From Trissonchulus latispiculum (lineage: Eukaryota; Nematoda; Enoplea; Enoplida; Ironidae), in NCBI GenBank assembly GCA_030248195.1, contig JASAND010023271.1:44044-108043 (forward strand): DNA of 64,000 nt, in the 5' to 3' direction. This document shows, piece by piece, positions 47,616-60,458 of this stretch. The position numbers and the translations under genes were made by a program. A model generated the notes under the pieces. It saw only the letters and a list, made by a program, of their open reading frames with translations. It did no database searches and was not told where the DNA came from. Every line of letters starts with the position of its first letter. Position 1 is the stretch's first letter.

Positions 47616-50034
47616 ATGGTCAGACGGTCATTCAAACCGACAGGCTCCGTCGGTTCCGGGCCTACCTATCTAAAACCGGTGCCCATTAATCGGTTGCTGC
47701 TCAAAAATTGCCACTCAATTTTTGCCCTAAACGGTCCGGTCGGGCTGTCAACTATTCTGCTGCTGTTGCATCGTGAAGGTAGAGCTGTGGTGGTGAACCT
47801 TGCAACGGGGCGAATTTTGAGGCAAATTGAGGTGTTCTCGCTGATGCGACAGACAACAGACAAATGGCCGCATACCGTAACTGTTTGTAATGGTAAGTTT
47901 GTACCAGTACGTAAGGCTGTATTTTTTAATAAACTTAATGTTGCTGTGTGGCTTGGAAATTAAGTTGAATTGAGGTTGTAGGAATTACGTAAGAATTAAG
48001 GGCTGACAGATTGTGTATAGATATCGGTTCTTATGGTTTAGTTAGTTTTTGTTTGTCAAAATTTTTGTGTTAAATCTTTAAAAATTTGTCAAATTATCGA
48101 GACACACACCATATTCATAGAATTTTAAATGCATATACCTTTGTTGGTTTTTAAATTTCTGTTATATATTTTTGAATTTTTTAGATCATTTCCTTGCCAT
48201 CCTCTTGGATACAACCTGGCGCAATGGTACCCTCTGGACCCACCAGATTCTCCTAATTGATGCCATATCAGGCCAACGTCAGTGTTTGCGTCTTGACGCC
48301 CGGTCACCCCTTCAGATGCTGCGAACTTCCGCTGACGCGCGACAGCTCTGGCTTCATAGCGTCGACTTTAGCCTGTGGTATAGGCTAACCCTCCGGACCG
48401 GCCCCGAAAATCCAGACCTGGGGGTGGGGTCACGTGACCCCCGGCTGACCCCTGACCAGCCATTGGCCAGTGTAGAGTGCTTTGATCTTCCCGCCACCCT
48501 ACTGGATATCTATCACCTGTTGAGTGTTTTTCCCTACAGCTGTGACTGTCTAGGCCTTCTGCTTAGGCCTAAGGTTGTTGTGCCAGGTTTGTTTACGACT
48601 GACTTTAAATTCTAATATTGGGGGGAGACAATATTTCTAAATAGCACCGTCTAAAAACAGAAATAGCACCTGCAGTGTCCAGTTTTGCTGGAATTTTTCT
48701 CGGTGTGGTGCATTTTGTAAAATTAATTTTTTAAAATTTTAAATTTACGTGAACATTTAATGCACAGAAGCACAATTTTAGGTGTCATTGTCAAATTAAA
48801 ATAATTTTTCTTATATTACAATAGTCTGCATTTTAGATGTCAAATAAAATGATTTTTCTAAATAATAAAATAATTGTAATATATAAATACAATTTGCGAT
48901 AGCCTGCATATTTTTCAGTTAATGTCTTTTTTCTTGTTTCAGGTTGTCCGCGTGATCTAATCCTTGGGTGTCTACGACTGGATTCTGAAATGAATTCCAT
49001 CTTCAGGCTACATCCAATTGGCTATACCACCTTGAACGATCAGGACGATTTTCGTCAAACCATTCTGTCTGTCCCACCGACAACGGAAGAAGGTCGTGAT
49101 TTGGAAAATTTCGGAAATTCCGAATTTCTAATCCGAGCCCGAATTCCGTGGATTTATCTGGCCATGGGCCGGGGCTATTTGTACCGGTGTGAGGTGGGCC
49201 TTGACGGGCCTCCGGAAAAAATTCGACTACGATGGCAACGAATTCCGGGTAGAATTAGGGTTTCCCAGCTGCCTTCGGATTTCACGGTTTTCAGTGAATG
49301 GGGGTTTTCCGGTGGGTTGAGTCGAAATCTGTCCAGCAAACAGTGCTCTCAAGAAGTCTATGTACTGGCCTACACTCCTCAACATTTGGGTCGACAGTTG
49401 CAAAAGGTGCGTTTTGAGTGCATTATTTGCAGATTACAGTTTTGCGAAATATTTTGGATCTGAACACAGTAGTCTTGCAGTCACGCATATTTTGCAGTCG
49501 TTCCGTTTTTTTACAGTTAATTTTCTGTCCTTGTTTACTCTTCAGTGTTCAGTAGGGTCATATTAACGAGGGAAAGCTTAAAATTATTAACTTGACCAGT
49601 AACATTGTTTAATTCATTTCTTTATTTTTAGTCTGCCTATGAGTACTATTTATTTACCTCAGTGTTTATAATGTTATTTGCTGTCAATATCCTGTGCTGC
49701 TTTTAATTTACACATCCTATTTTGTTGTTTTTTCCTATTTCAGGCATCACTCTCCGTGCCCTGCCTGCAGACCCTAGCCTGGCGTAGTCTTCTTATGGCT
49801 CGACCCCATCTCGTGGATCTAAGCTCAGATCTACTTCGATCCCTACAAATTCCCCCAGAGCTTAGACTTGAGGTTGGCCAGTGGTTTTCGCCGACGACTT
49901 CGCAAGGGCACCCTGCTCCTGCTGCAACCGCCCAAAGACAGCACAGTAGCGGTGCTGAACTTTTGTTGCTGCGGATGAACAGTGATAGCAGCAGCAACAC
50001 CGCACCGACTCCGCGTAGCATTTCAGTGCCATGA
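47616..50034 (+). CDS. Predicted SOCS-box-like protein, four exons, ~478 aa
   Basis: Exons: 47609-47892 (ATG at 47616), 48185-48586, 48943-49406, 49744-50034; phases match at every GT-AG junction. The first three exons encode short hydrophobic strand-like segments (AVVVNLATGRILRQIEVF, FLAILLDTTW, ILLIDAISGQ, WIYLAMGRGYLYRCEV), which look like beta-propeller blades. The last exon begins with PCLQTLAWRSLLMA ... SLQIPPELRLEV, a good fit to a SOCS box (BC-box LxxLA plus PPxL), which would recruit Elongin B/C and a Cullin. I do not recognise the specific gene. Substrate-receptor function is inference. An upstream exon may exist since an acceptor precedes the ATG. Confidence 0.7.
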
Positions 50035-50649
50035 TAGGCTGAAAAATTAAATTTAAAATTTAAATTGATCCACCTGTATCAGTTCTTTGTTTGGGGTTTC
50101 AAATTGGAAAAGTGTATTCAGCTTTTTAAGTCTATACCATAATATTTTGTCAGACCAAAATACAAAGGGGGACAAAATGGGCTAAAAACGCTAAAATACG
50201 GTACGTATATATACTGCTGTAATTAGGCTAAAAATGCTCAAAAAAGTTTTGGTACCAAAACAGACGATTTTAGAGCAAACAATCGCAGCGCAGCTGGAAA
50301 CGCAAATCGACCGCAAATCCTGAAAAGTTTCAACCAAAACTCCTTAAATTTGGCATTTTATGGGCACCTTAAAGTGGGGTCGAGTTTGTCAACCAGTGTT
50401 TTCTTGGATGTTTAGGTTTAGAAAACGCTTTCGTGAGCCATGGCTACTACCAAAACTATCCTACAATGAATGTTAGGAGATTTGTTTCTTTGTCGTTTGT
50501 CGTTTTTTAGGTCGGGGAGGGGGGATTAGATTTTGTCTGGATCACGGAGTGTCGGATTAGTCTTATTCATGTGTAGGTTTAACTTTCTTTTGATTAATAT
50601 TGCTGTGTGACTGTAGTGTTGGTAGGAGTTGTGAACGTTATTGGATGTG

Positions 50650-50655
50650 ATTAAA
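50650..50655 (+). terminator. Possible poly(A) signal of the SOCS-box-like gene
   Basis: ATTAAA 616 bp past the stop, followed by T-rich DNA; no nearer AATAAA found. Confidence 0.35.
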
Positions 50656-50943
50656 GATTCTGTATTTTTAAATTTTCATTTATATACTGCTGGTCAGTAA
50701 TGCTTTGTAATATTTTGTAATTTTTTAAGCGGTAATGTAATTTTTTGGCGGAAGCACTTTTCGGATGGATGCCCCCCTCACTCCCCCTCCTCCTTTTTTG
50801 GCAAGTTTCCACCCACTTTTCGGCAGTCGCCCAAAACTGTCGAAGAATTAAGTTTTCGAAGTCACATTTTTAAAACTTTTCTCAATTTTTAGCTAATTTC
50901 TTCACTTATAAGCTCCTTTTGAGCTAAAGAACAGCGAGTTTTT

Positions 50944-51515
50944 TGCGTTTTCACCTAAAAAATGCCAATTTTTCGCCAAAAGTTCGGGTTGGTGATAATG
51001 GTTAGCGTTTTCACCTAAAAAATGCCAATTTTTCGCCAAAAGTTTAGGTTGCCTTTGGCTTGTCCCCCCCTTGCCTTTGGCTGCCCATTCCACTTGCCCC
51101 TACCTGGGGGGGGGGGGTAGACGAAGCCACCCTCCCTTTTCGAAAACCCTAAAAATGCCATGTGATAATGGTTTGCGTTTTCACCTAAATGCCAGTTTTT
51201 CGCCAAAAGTTTAGGTTGCCTTTGGCTTGCCCCCCCCTTGCCTTTGGCTGCCCATTCCACTTGCCCCTACCTGGGGGGGGGGGGGGGGAGACGAAGCCAC
51301 CCACCCTTTTCGAAAACCCTAAAAATGCCAGGTGATAATGGTTTGCGTTTTCACCTAAAAAATGCCAATTTTTCGCCAAAAGTTTAGGTTGCCTTTGGCT
51401 TGCCCCCCCCCTTTGCCTTTGGCTGTCCATTCCACTTGCCCCTACCTGGGGGGGGGGGGGGAGACGAAGCCACCCTCCCTTTTCGAAAACCCTAAAAATG
51501 CCAGGTGATAATGGT
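50944..51515. repeat. Tandem repeat, unit about 170 bp, 3.3 copies
   Basis: GCGTTTTCACCTAAA recurs at 50944, 51005, 51175 and 51344. Each full unit contains TTTTTCGCCAAAAGTTTAGG, TGCCTTTGGCTTG with C-runs, CCCCTACCTGGGG with G-runs and ACGAAGCCACCC. The first unit is deleted to 61 bp. The G-run length varies between units. Confidence 0.88.
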
Positions 51516-52665
51516 TGTTTTGTTTATTCGGATCTCGGGTTTTGTTTATTCGGATCTAATGTTGTAGTTTGCATTTTTCCATTTTAGATTTTAGTTAGAA
51601 TATGGTACACAGGTCACCAAGATTCTCCTAAACGTAGACCCACTCTGGATAAAATCACTTTGTTTGTACTAGCATGCTGGCTTTTATTATGTTTGTTTTG
51701 TCTGTTGCAACAGTATAAAATCTTTTGTAAACTTAAGGGAGAGTCCTGCCTTGTTTTAAAAAGCCACATTTGTCTGCCTGCCTATATTGATGGATTAGAA
51801 AAATACATACATTAGGGTAGGTTTAAGTTGCGTTTTGTCGGGTGAATTAGCTTCTGAGTAAACCAATTTTTTCGCTTTGAAAAGATCCTTTTTCCGAAAC
51901 ACCCGAAAAAAGTGGTGTCGTTTGTTTTAAGAGAATTTTATGTTGGGTTTTCAGTTTTTGTTAATAGTCTGAAAATGCAAAATAGAGCGTTTACTGCCAT
52001 AATTACTGTAGCCGGTGCAACTAACTGATTTGCTTAATGGTGACTCGCTTTTCTTTAATGTATTTTTATGTATGCTATGTCGGGAATAACCTGTATACGT
52101 GTGTATATGTATTATGTACTCTTGCTATTATTTATTGCATGCTGATAATGCTTGTGTTCTTGGTTGTTCATATTTATATATACCGTGTGTATATAATAGA
52201 CATTAAAATGAATTGAGTCGAGTCTATATAGTAGCAGGGAGTAGCTGTAATTTAGCAGAATGTGACAGTAGTTATGGAGCATAGTTAAAAATCTAGTAAG
52301 CATGAAATATTCAGTGGTCCGGATGTTTAAATTTTTTAAAAATTCCTGCTGATTCTAGCGCCAGAATAGCCTACTAATTTGGAAAATAATGGTTAGGCTG
52401 CCTAATACAATCTGATATTGAAAGTTCAAAGGTCAATCGAAATCCAACAGCTCCTAATTTCAAATTGGCAAAGTACATATAAAACAAAAATGATGGAGAG
52501 CTTATTATGCGCTACAAGTGGAGGATCATGTCAAGTCTGGAGCTTGAAAAAGAAGCTCTAGCATCCTATTTCAAAAATCCTTCCTGGGCAATTTACAGAG
52601 ATGGTCAAAGGGTGACTTCTGATAGCCTTGTAGAACACCTCGGGTAATTGCTATTTGGTAATTGC
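51516..52665. other. Intergenic DNA, nothing recognised
   Basis: AT-rich unique-looking sequence. It includes one isolated copy of the CAAGAGTACATAATACATA word on - near 52106-52124, shared with the palindromic transposon ends. Confidence 0.5.
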
Positions 52666-53340
52666 AAGAGTACATAATAGAATAAGAGTATGAAACTCTT
52701 ACGCTACTATGTACTAAACATGCTTGACATGCTCGGGTCGCTAACTCGGGACCCCCCCCCCCCCGAAAGTCTCGGGGGGGGGGGTCCCACCCTACACTAA
52801 TTACATGCTTTCATACAAGTGTGTGTCTGCTCGCTGATTCGCTAATTAGCTTAAGCTTACGATAGGATTTTATTAGTAATTTTTAATTAATTAATTATAA
52901 CTTTAGTTAGGTTAATGTAATTAAAAAACTAATTCGACAACTTTGTAGCATTTTTTCTGCTCTTTCCAACGATATAAAAATTGTTGCAGACTATATTCCT
53001 ACGAATTTTTGTTTTATGCAACAATTTTTATATCATTGGAAAGAGCAGAAAAAATGCTACAAAGTTGTCGAATTAGTTTTTTAATTACATTAACCTAATT
53101 AAAGTTATAATTAATTAATTAAAAATTACTAATAAAATGCCTATCGTAAGCCTAAGCTAATTAGCGAATCAGCGAGCAGACATACACTTGTATGAAAGCA
53201 TGTAATTAGTGTAGGGTGGGACCCCCCCCCCGAGACTTTCGGGGGGGGGGGGGGTCCCGAGTTAGCGACCCGAGCATGTCAAGCATGTTTAGTACATAGT
53301 AGCGTAAGAGTTTCATACTCTTATTCTATTATGTACTCTT
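52666..53340. mobile_element. Near-perfect 675-bp palindromic transposon with 9-bp target-site duplication
   Basis: Arms of about 310 bp, almost identical and inverted, begin AAGAGTACATAATAGAATAAG. The short centre is near 52990-53030. Flanks carry GGTAATTGC on both sides (52657-52665 and 53341-53349), a 9-bp duplication. Long TIRs with 9-bp duplications are typical of MULE/Mutator-like elements. No coding capacity. Confidence 0.9.
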
Positions 53341-53349
53341 GGTAATTGC

Positions 53350-54484
53350 TAGTTATTCAGTGTCAGTATCCCCCTTCCCTCAAAAATGCATACGTTATAT
53401 GCTGGCACTACCCCTAACCGGAACACCGAATGGGGTGAGGTGGCTGTAAAAATGTAAATCTTATCCAGGTTTTTTTGCGTCCAGATGTGCGTCTGGACGC
53501 AAAGCTTCTTATCTTCTGGACGCAATGGAATTTTAACGGGACGCAAGCTAGACGCAACATTATTTCGGGTGAAAATTCACTTTTGTATGAGTAATGTTTT
53601 CAGTACCAATTTTTCCGTTTTGTCCAAAAATTTCTTCGGATCCAAGGGGCTCCTCCCTAGACCCCCGATGTTTCCCACTTTGTCATTTAATGCCAAGGTG
53701 CAAGGTCTTGCCTCAATGTTACTCAATGTTATTTGTTAACTTGTTGTCCACTTGCATCCATATATATTAGATCATTTCGAACTCGTAAATTTCACTTCAA
53801 TATGAACATTTATATTGTTCTCCTGCAACAGGTCAGGCAGTATCAAGATTAGTAGTAAAGTAAAACCCGGAAATTAACAAAATTTGTATATATGTAACTG
53901 GTGCAGAAGCTGAATATCCAAAGTTTTTGGTTCTTTTAAAAAACGTTTTTCGCAAAAAAATACACAAATGGCACTTTGAAATAAACCATTTTTCTAAAAT
54001 TTTTAAATACATGCCTAGTACGAGCAACATGATGAATTTATCGTAACTAACTTTAATAGTATTTACAAATTCTTCACTGTTTTGCTGTTGAAAAATGCAG
54101 CAGGAAGCATACACGCTTCTTTGTTTATTGATACTGACTTTATTCAAAATTCAAAAATTTACAGATGCGATTAGCACAGAAATGCATTAGAGTTAGGTGC
54201 TTTAGTTAGAGTAGATGCATCAGATGCCAAATAAAATCTTTTTAAACATTTCCACTGCGGATTATATATTCTGTAATTTCAAAAAATTCTTCAAGTTGTG
54301 TATGCATCTTCATATATTATGCAGGTTATTTTGTAATAGTGCATTACAATTAAGCAACATCTATACTTTCTAAATAGTCTAAGTAGCGTTACACTAGAGG
54401 AATTATCGAAATTTGTATAAATATAACAATTTTCGCCCTAAAAACACGCGAAACAAGAATTCTGCCTGGACGCAAAATTTCTTT
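53350..54484. other. Intergenic DNA, repeat-like
   Basis: GACGCAA/TTGCGTC words recur at 53475-53560 and again near 54470 and 55508-55530, bracketing a 1-2-kb stretch. No gene seen. Confidence 0.45.
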
Positions 54485-55478
54485 ATATAAGGAGCTGGTT
54501 TCCTTTCGGGTATTTTTGACTCCTACGGCTTTAATCCTTTACGCAAAGGGCTAAAACTTACGAAATAACCTATTTCCGTGCTCTTTAACATTTTAGGACC
54601 AGTCCCGTGTTCTTAGGCCAAAAGATAAGAAAGTTTTGGTTTTTGGCCTTAAGCTCCCACCTAGGTATACAAGACACGGGATTGGTTGGCATGGCTGGAA
54701 AGAGGACACAAAAATGAACATTTTTGCTCTTACAACCTTTGAGCTATCTCCAGTGGTTAAGTAGTATAAGCAAAAATCTGTTTTCAGGGTCAAAAAATGG
54801 CCATTTTCGAGGAAATCAGTTTTTTCAAAATTACTGCCACATGTTAAGGACAAAATTGGTTTAGTTATACTCAATCGATACCTCGTCCAAATGCACATTT
54901 TATGAATGCCTATTAGCCGGACTTTATTGCTTTCAGCTAGAGATTTGGCCGAAAAACCATTTTGGCATAACTGCGATTATTTTGTTTCGAACATCGATTT
55001 CTCAAAAACTACTCGATAGATTCCGGAGATTTTCGGCAGAATCAAAATTCGCACTTCTGCGGAGGGACGTTTTTCTTGGTTTGGGCTAAAACATATTGAG
55101 TAGCAAGAAAACTCAATGCGAAGTTGCGAAATTTCGTGTTACTGGGCATTTGGCCGATTTTCTCGACCGTTAAAACCTGCTGAGCCAAATCGAAAAAACG
55201 TCCCTCGGCCCATATGCCCTTCATATCGTGGCACAAAATAAAGTTTTGGCCGATTCTTCTGTTTTGTGAAATCGATGTTATCCTGTTAGATGTCAGCTTG
55301 TCAGAACATTTCTGCTATTTTTTTGCTAATTTTGCCAGTTCTGTAAGCTCATGTGAATGTACAGATAATAAGCTTTAAAATGATGTATAAAGCTCTTTGC
55401 AACTGCCAAAATTGCGAAAGTTATAGCGTTTCAAAAAAATCACCACAAAAGCACTGCACAAAAGGATACCACCACCTT
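54485..55478. mobile_element. Probable third TTAA-type MITE, ~1 kb, diverged left end
   Basis: Right end GGATACCACCACCTTAA resembles the complement of GGTGGTGATTCC in the 37706 element. The left end at about 54487 reads ATAAGGAGCTGGTTTCC, a degraded counterpart. The interior has similar AT-rich phrasing. Confidence 0.5.
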
Positions 55479-55843
55479 AACTTAAAAAGCAACTTAAATT
55501 TAACGGGACGCACGCAAGGTTGACGCAAATCCGAAAACCAAAAAACCCCTGATCTTATCCGTATCCCTGACTATCTCAATTATATTTTAATCAGATTTGA
55601 TGCAATCGACTGTAACTCATCATCGCTTTGAGGTCATAGTTAATTGCTGAAGTTAATTAAATGCGCAAAAATTTCATGTCATTTATACGATTTGATTTGT
55701 TGTCACGCACTCTTGGTTGACCGTCTATTCATCGAAACTAGAACAATTTTTTCGCAAAAAAGAGTAATTTCGTGTCCGATCTAAAATGTTCCTGCACGCT
55801 GTTGATCCTTCTTCGGTTTATTTCAGAACACCTACATTCCAAA

Positions 55844-57839
55844 ATGTCGAAACTGTCCTTGGCAGATTTGCTCGACTTTTCGAATCGACTGAGCGCCTAT
55901 CCAACTGCGCGTCGAATTGCAGCGCATTGCATTCTCATTTCGCGACAGATTATACCAAATTGTTTCGATATCTGGACGGATGATAAGAGTAATCCAAGTT
56001 TTGTAGTGGTTATTGATAACGAAAAAGTACCCACTCTTCGAGAGCCGATGATACATATTTGGAGTCGACCGGATATTGGGTTGGATTTTGGCGTTAAATC
56101 TTTATCTGATCTCTTATCTTTCATTCCAATTGATTGGCAGTTGAAGTGGCACCTTCATCAGGTAACTTTGGTGATAGTTTAAAACATCTAAATTCAAAAC
56201 TTCTAACGTTCATAATGTCTACCGACGAAAATGTCCACGGCTTCCGTAGTGTAGTGGTTAGCATTGTCGTCTACAAATCGTCAGGTCCGTGGTTCGATTC
56301 TCGGCGAAAACCAAAATTTAATATAGCCTCTTCGAAGTATAGGATTAGATAGAAGAGGTTTTTGTTTTTGAAAAGTGAATTTCAGCTTTCACGATTTTCT
56401 AGATTTTCCATTTTAGACGGAAACCCCACATTATTTTAAATTTTTTTATTTTAGACGGAAACCCCACACACTGATGCGCTGCTGCGCCGCTACATAGAGC
56501 AGAGTGGGGGTCAAATTGTGGACGAAGGACTTCCCTGTCGACAACTTTATCATCCGGAATTGGAGCCGGAAAAAATCCACCTACCACCCCTTTCGCCGGA
56601 ATTTGCGGTGGATTATTTACGGGAAAGTGATTTGGATGAAGTCTGTGCCTTGTGGGATTATGGAAAGGGTAAACAGCAAGCAAGAGTACATAATACATAA
56701 GAGTATAACACAAGGCTTTCTCTGTAGTGCGTTAAGGTCAGCGTTAATCAGTTGTGGCAATGGCGTCTGAATTCTTTTTAGATGAACCGATTAAGCTTTA
56801 ACGTTGTCTTGCAGTAGACAACTAAACTAAAGAAAGTTGTAGCATGTATGTAGCTATATAGTGCTTTGCCACTGTCGGTAGAAATAGCCGGTTTAACGTA
56901 AAACCAAGACTGCCATTGTTAATTTAAGTTTTGCTATTCTAAATTCCATTGTTTGCCTGCGCAAAACTTGTTGATTTTTGAAATTGGCTAAGTAGGAAAT
57001 TCACCTACTTGGTTGGTATAGTCAACGAACAATTAATGAGTTTTAATACATTTATAATTTAATATAATAGTTTTTCTTTTCATTAATTTCAGTTCAGTCG
57101 ACGAGAGAACGACTCCTGTTTTGGATCACTCATTTACCCTCAACCTGTGTTCGAATTGCTGAATCGGGGAAACCGATTGCCCACTGCGTTAGCACTGATC
57201 GTGGAAGTATTGGTAAACAAAATTTTAATTTTTAAAAAGAGAATTTTAAATGGATTATTAATTACGTAATCATAATCAGCAATCATCCTTTATCTGGGCT
57301 TGCATGTAGTTTAGGAAATATTGCCTTGGTTTATTAATTTAAATTTTGTTTGGAGCATTTAAATATATTTTAATAGGCGCATCGCCGAATTTTAAAATTC
57401 TTGGCAATTTAAATCCTAAATATTTAATGTATTATTCATTCAAAATATGCACTAAATTGATTGCAAAGAATACGTAGGTACAAGAGGGGATTCACTGGAA
57501 CATTATAGGGTATTATTGATTACTCCATAATTTCTCGAATTTATATTCATCAAAATAGTCTTTTTTGTGTAGGCTATGTTTCGTTGTTACCCTGACTGAT
57601 TGTTTATTCATAATTTAGGCGTGCTTTTTGTGGCGCCAGAGTATCGCGGTCGCGGTCTGGGAAAATTCACCATCCTAGATTGCACCAAGAAGCTGTTGGA
57701 ACTGAGAATTGGGACTCAGGTTTTTGAACATACTCTGGTCACAAATCAAGTCTCTCTGAATGTATTCAAAAGTGTGGGCTTTCTGGACATGGGTTCTGAT
57801 TTTAACTTTTATTCCTGTATTAGAAGGCAGTCGCAGTAA
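55844..57839 (+). CDS. GLYAT/FR47-like N-acyltransferase (GNAT), four exons
   Basis: Exons: 55844-56161, 56455-56668, 57093-57212, 57619-57839; phases match at all junctions, ~290 aa. The N-terminal part (DKSNPSFVVVIDN, PMIHIWS) fits the GLYAT N-terminal domain. The C-terminal part has FVAPEYRGRGLG, the acetyl-CoA-binding R/Q-x-x-G-x-G/A motif, followed by VTNQVSLNVFKSVGF, the FR47/GLYAT signature. Such enzymes conjugate acyl-CoA to glycine or other amines. The second exon has a duplicated acceptor-side phrase (TTTTAGACGGAAACCCCACA at 56412 and 56451), giving two possible 3' splice sites. AATAAA lies at 58179. Confidence 0.87.
56240..56312 (+). tRNA. tRNA-Val(TAC)-like sequence, probable pseudogene
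   Basis: TTCCGTAGTGTAGTGGTTAGCA matches the 5' half of animal tRNA-Val; the anticodon loop holds TAC and the B box is GGTTCGATTCT. The acceptor and T stems have mismatches. It lies in the first GLYAT-like intron. Confidence 0.6.
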
Positions 57840-58178
57840 GACATAAAATTGTGAACCGAATTTTTGGTTTGGTGAAATGTATTGCGTTTACTGCTGGGAG
57901 GCGAAACATCCGTGGTTCGATTCCCATAATATCTTACACTTATTTTTACCCTGTTTTAGCGGATTGTGTAACAGTAGTCTGTCGTTTTTCCTTTAGTTTT
58001 ACCTTATCTTATTTCGCTTATGATCTGTGTATTTATTTCGAAAGGCTGTGATTTTTTGACTATTGCACATCATTGTTTAAACTGAAATTGACGATATGCT
58101 TTTTCAGTTGTGCTTTCTTTGTGCAGTCCATTATGTGAAGATGTAACTAAAATTATGTGTAGTACTTATTTAGTAAAG

Positions 58179-58184
58179 AATAAA
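58179..58184 (+). terminator. Poly(A) signal of the GLYAT-like gene
   Basis: AATAAA 340 bp past the stop, just before the start of the duplicated repeat at 58277. Confidence 0.55.
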
Positions 58185-58276
58185 TCAAAACCTCTAAGTA
58201 AAACGCAAAACCAATATGGGGTAGCTGTCCTGATAGATTTCCGACAATCGGGATTGGGCAGCCGCAGGGCAAACAC

Positions 58277-59335
58277 GTTTGTGTAATAAAAGATAGTACT
58301 AACAAGGCGTGATTTACTCGGGTTTAAAAAACTAAGAAATCAACGAAAATTAGAATAAAATTTAATCTTATGGCGTTCATTTTCAAATAGTTTGCGGGCT
58401 CGCATAGTTCAAGGAGTTGTCTTACGCTATTTTTGAAGTGTTCATCGCAGCAAAAATCTACGTTTTCCGATATGAACTTAATGCGTAAGTTTCATGGGAG
58501 TAAGATGTTTGCGGACTACTGGAAGTCACTAGTTCAGACCCTTTTGCAGTAGGAGTATTTCAGAGGTAGTCTCTATTGAAGAACGAGAGTTACTGCAGAA
58601 AATTCTGTCTAGAAGTTCCGCGAGGCAATTGCGAAGAAAATTTCCGACTAGATGGTTCTTCATTGACTGAAGACTAGTGTTTGTTTAGTACCAGCCCTGT
58701 TCAGAATACCCTGCCGGTAAGATGCAAGCCTGCTGCTGGCCGATGATAAACTTTGCGACCCATCGACTTAAACTGGCTACCTTGAAAACCATCAAAGCTC
58801 AGATCATATCATCGGTAATTTTGTTAAAATTTGCAACAAAATCTTCAATTTTTAGAAAAAAGTGTAAAATGTTGGTACATTTTAATGAAAAATTAAAAGG
58901 TTTAACAAAAACTTCCGGCGAAGGCGGACATTTTTTAAAATTTTAGTGTAAAAACTAATTTTTTCCTTCCATTTTTGCCTACCCCTTGGCTATTTTTCCG
59001 GTACCCCTTGTCCAAAACGACGGAACGGCTTGTACCTATCTGGGTTGGGGTTGGGGGAGTCACGGTGCAAATCTTCCCCCCGTGCAAATCTTTCCCCCGG
59101 AAGAATTGCACCGGTGCAAATCTTCCCCCCCGGAAGAATTGCACCGGTGCAAATCTTCCCCCGGGGGAAGTTTTGCACCGGTACGTTTTCGACACTGTGA
59201 AGTTAGCGACACTTAATCCTTTTCTGTTCTTCGCTTTTCAACCGTTCACACGACCAAGGAAAATATTTTACAATAAGTTCTATTGTAGATTTTGTCGTAG
59301 TAACTCTATGACTTCCAACTTTGACTTAGACTTTA

Positions 59336-59389
<54 letters not shown>

Positions 59390-59390
59390 T

Positions 59391-59421
<31 letters not shown>

Positions 59422-60000
59422 TAAGCTCAGCTATGAAATTATTCTAGTGCTTGAGCCAGTTGAGCCTAGCCTAGCCTATTAAAACAATTCTTTACTGGTA
59501 AAATAATACAGTATGCAAAACAACAATAATTTCTTGCAATTTTTTAACAACTATGCACAAAATGGCTGCAAGTAACAATAGTTTCTCAAATAAACATATA
59601 TACGGAACTGTTAGCTTTAAAAATCAACAATAAGCAATAAAGTTGAGTAGGTAAATACAACAACGTAAGAGAAAAAGAAATATCGGATAAATCAACAATT
59701 ATCTTAACCTCGGCTAGATGAATACAACACAAACAACAACACAACACAAATAAAGCCAAATAATAACTGATAAAGCAACAATTAATCATTTTGGTTTTGG
59801 CAACCTGAACAGAGAAATTGCACATTCTCCATTTCGTTCACTTCTGAGTCAGTAATACCAATACATTCCGCGTGAACCCATTCATCGCATTGATCGCAGC
59901 CAATGATCCAAGAGCCATTTTTATGGACATGGCAACAGTATACAGGAATCCAGTATGTTTTTAGTGGCTGGCTCAGCTTGGCCTGGGATTCTCCAGGAAA
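58277..60000. repeat. Large direct repeat, copy 1
   Basis: About 1.7 kb repeated nearly unchanged at 62291-64000, offset 4,014 bp. It includes the palindromic GCAAATCTTCCCCC / GAATTGCACCGG array (59068-59180), the (TAA)n/(TTA)n microsatellite and the 3' end of the protease-PHD gene. Confidence 0.92.
59337..59420. repeat. TAA then TTA microsatellite
   Basis: (AAT)n switching to (TTA)n, so it is self-complementary; the homologous tract at 63353-63434 differs in unit number. Confidence 0.95.
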
Positions 60001-60458
60001 ACGGGAAAATATACCATTTTCAAAACAGTCAATCAAATGAGATCGCATCTTTTCCTGTACGTAGGACTTATTTTCAGGGCGATTCCCTGACATCAGTTCC
60101 AAAGCGTTTGCAATGGCAAACACCCCACAATCCGAACCACCTTTTTGTTGTTGACACGGCATCAATTTGACACAGATCATATGGTCGTCATTTTGGGAGA
60201 ACTTGTAAAGAGAAGCCAACTCCTTCCGAAGACTAGCATCCAACTGAAAGCCACTAAGAGTATCGTAAACCAAAATTTCATCCGAACAATGCGCTGATAC
60301 TATCCAGTGGTCTCCACGCACGTGATGAATTTGAACACTGCTGGGACCGGCAGATTTGAATCCGGCGGAAGATTTCCCGAGAAGGGTATCCTGTAGGCCA
60401 ATGATGGGTTGGAAACTGGGATCGGAGCATAGCTTGTGCAGCGTGGATATGATGTTCT
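59782..60458 (-). CDS. Ulp1/SENP-like cysteine protease with PHD finger, transposon-type
   Basis: Open from a probable acceptor at 60459-60460 (TTTAAG) through to TGA/TAA near 59782. IIGLQDTLLGKS precedes the catalytic core: His in RGDHWIVSA, Asp in ILVYDTLSG, Gln in PCQQQKG and Cys in GSDCGVFAIANA, the C48 order. After about 110 residues a PHD-type finger follows: YCCHVHKNG, GCDQCDEWVH, FLCSGC; the second ligand of the first pair is His rather than Cys. This protease-PHD fusion is known to me from uncharacterised, transposon-like genes of invertebrates. It lies in a repeated unit, which supports a mobile origin. The 5' exons are uncertain; see 60672-60822. Confidence 0.78.

Noticed and set aside
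50944..51515. CRISPR-like array
   Set aside because: Repeats are head-to-tail without unique spacers, in an animal genome; it is a simple tandem repeat.
57880..57935. tRNA gene suggested by GTGGTTCGATTCCCA
   Set aside because: Only a B-box-like word; no A box or foldable arms upstream.
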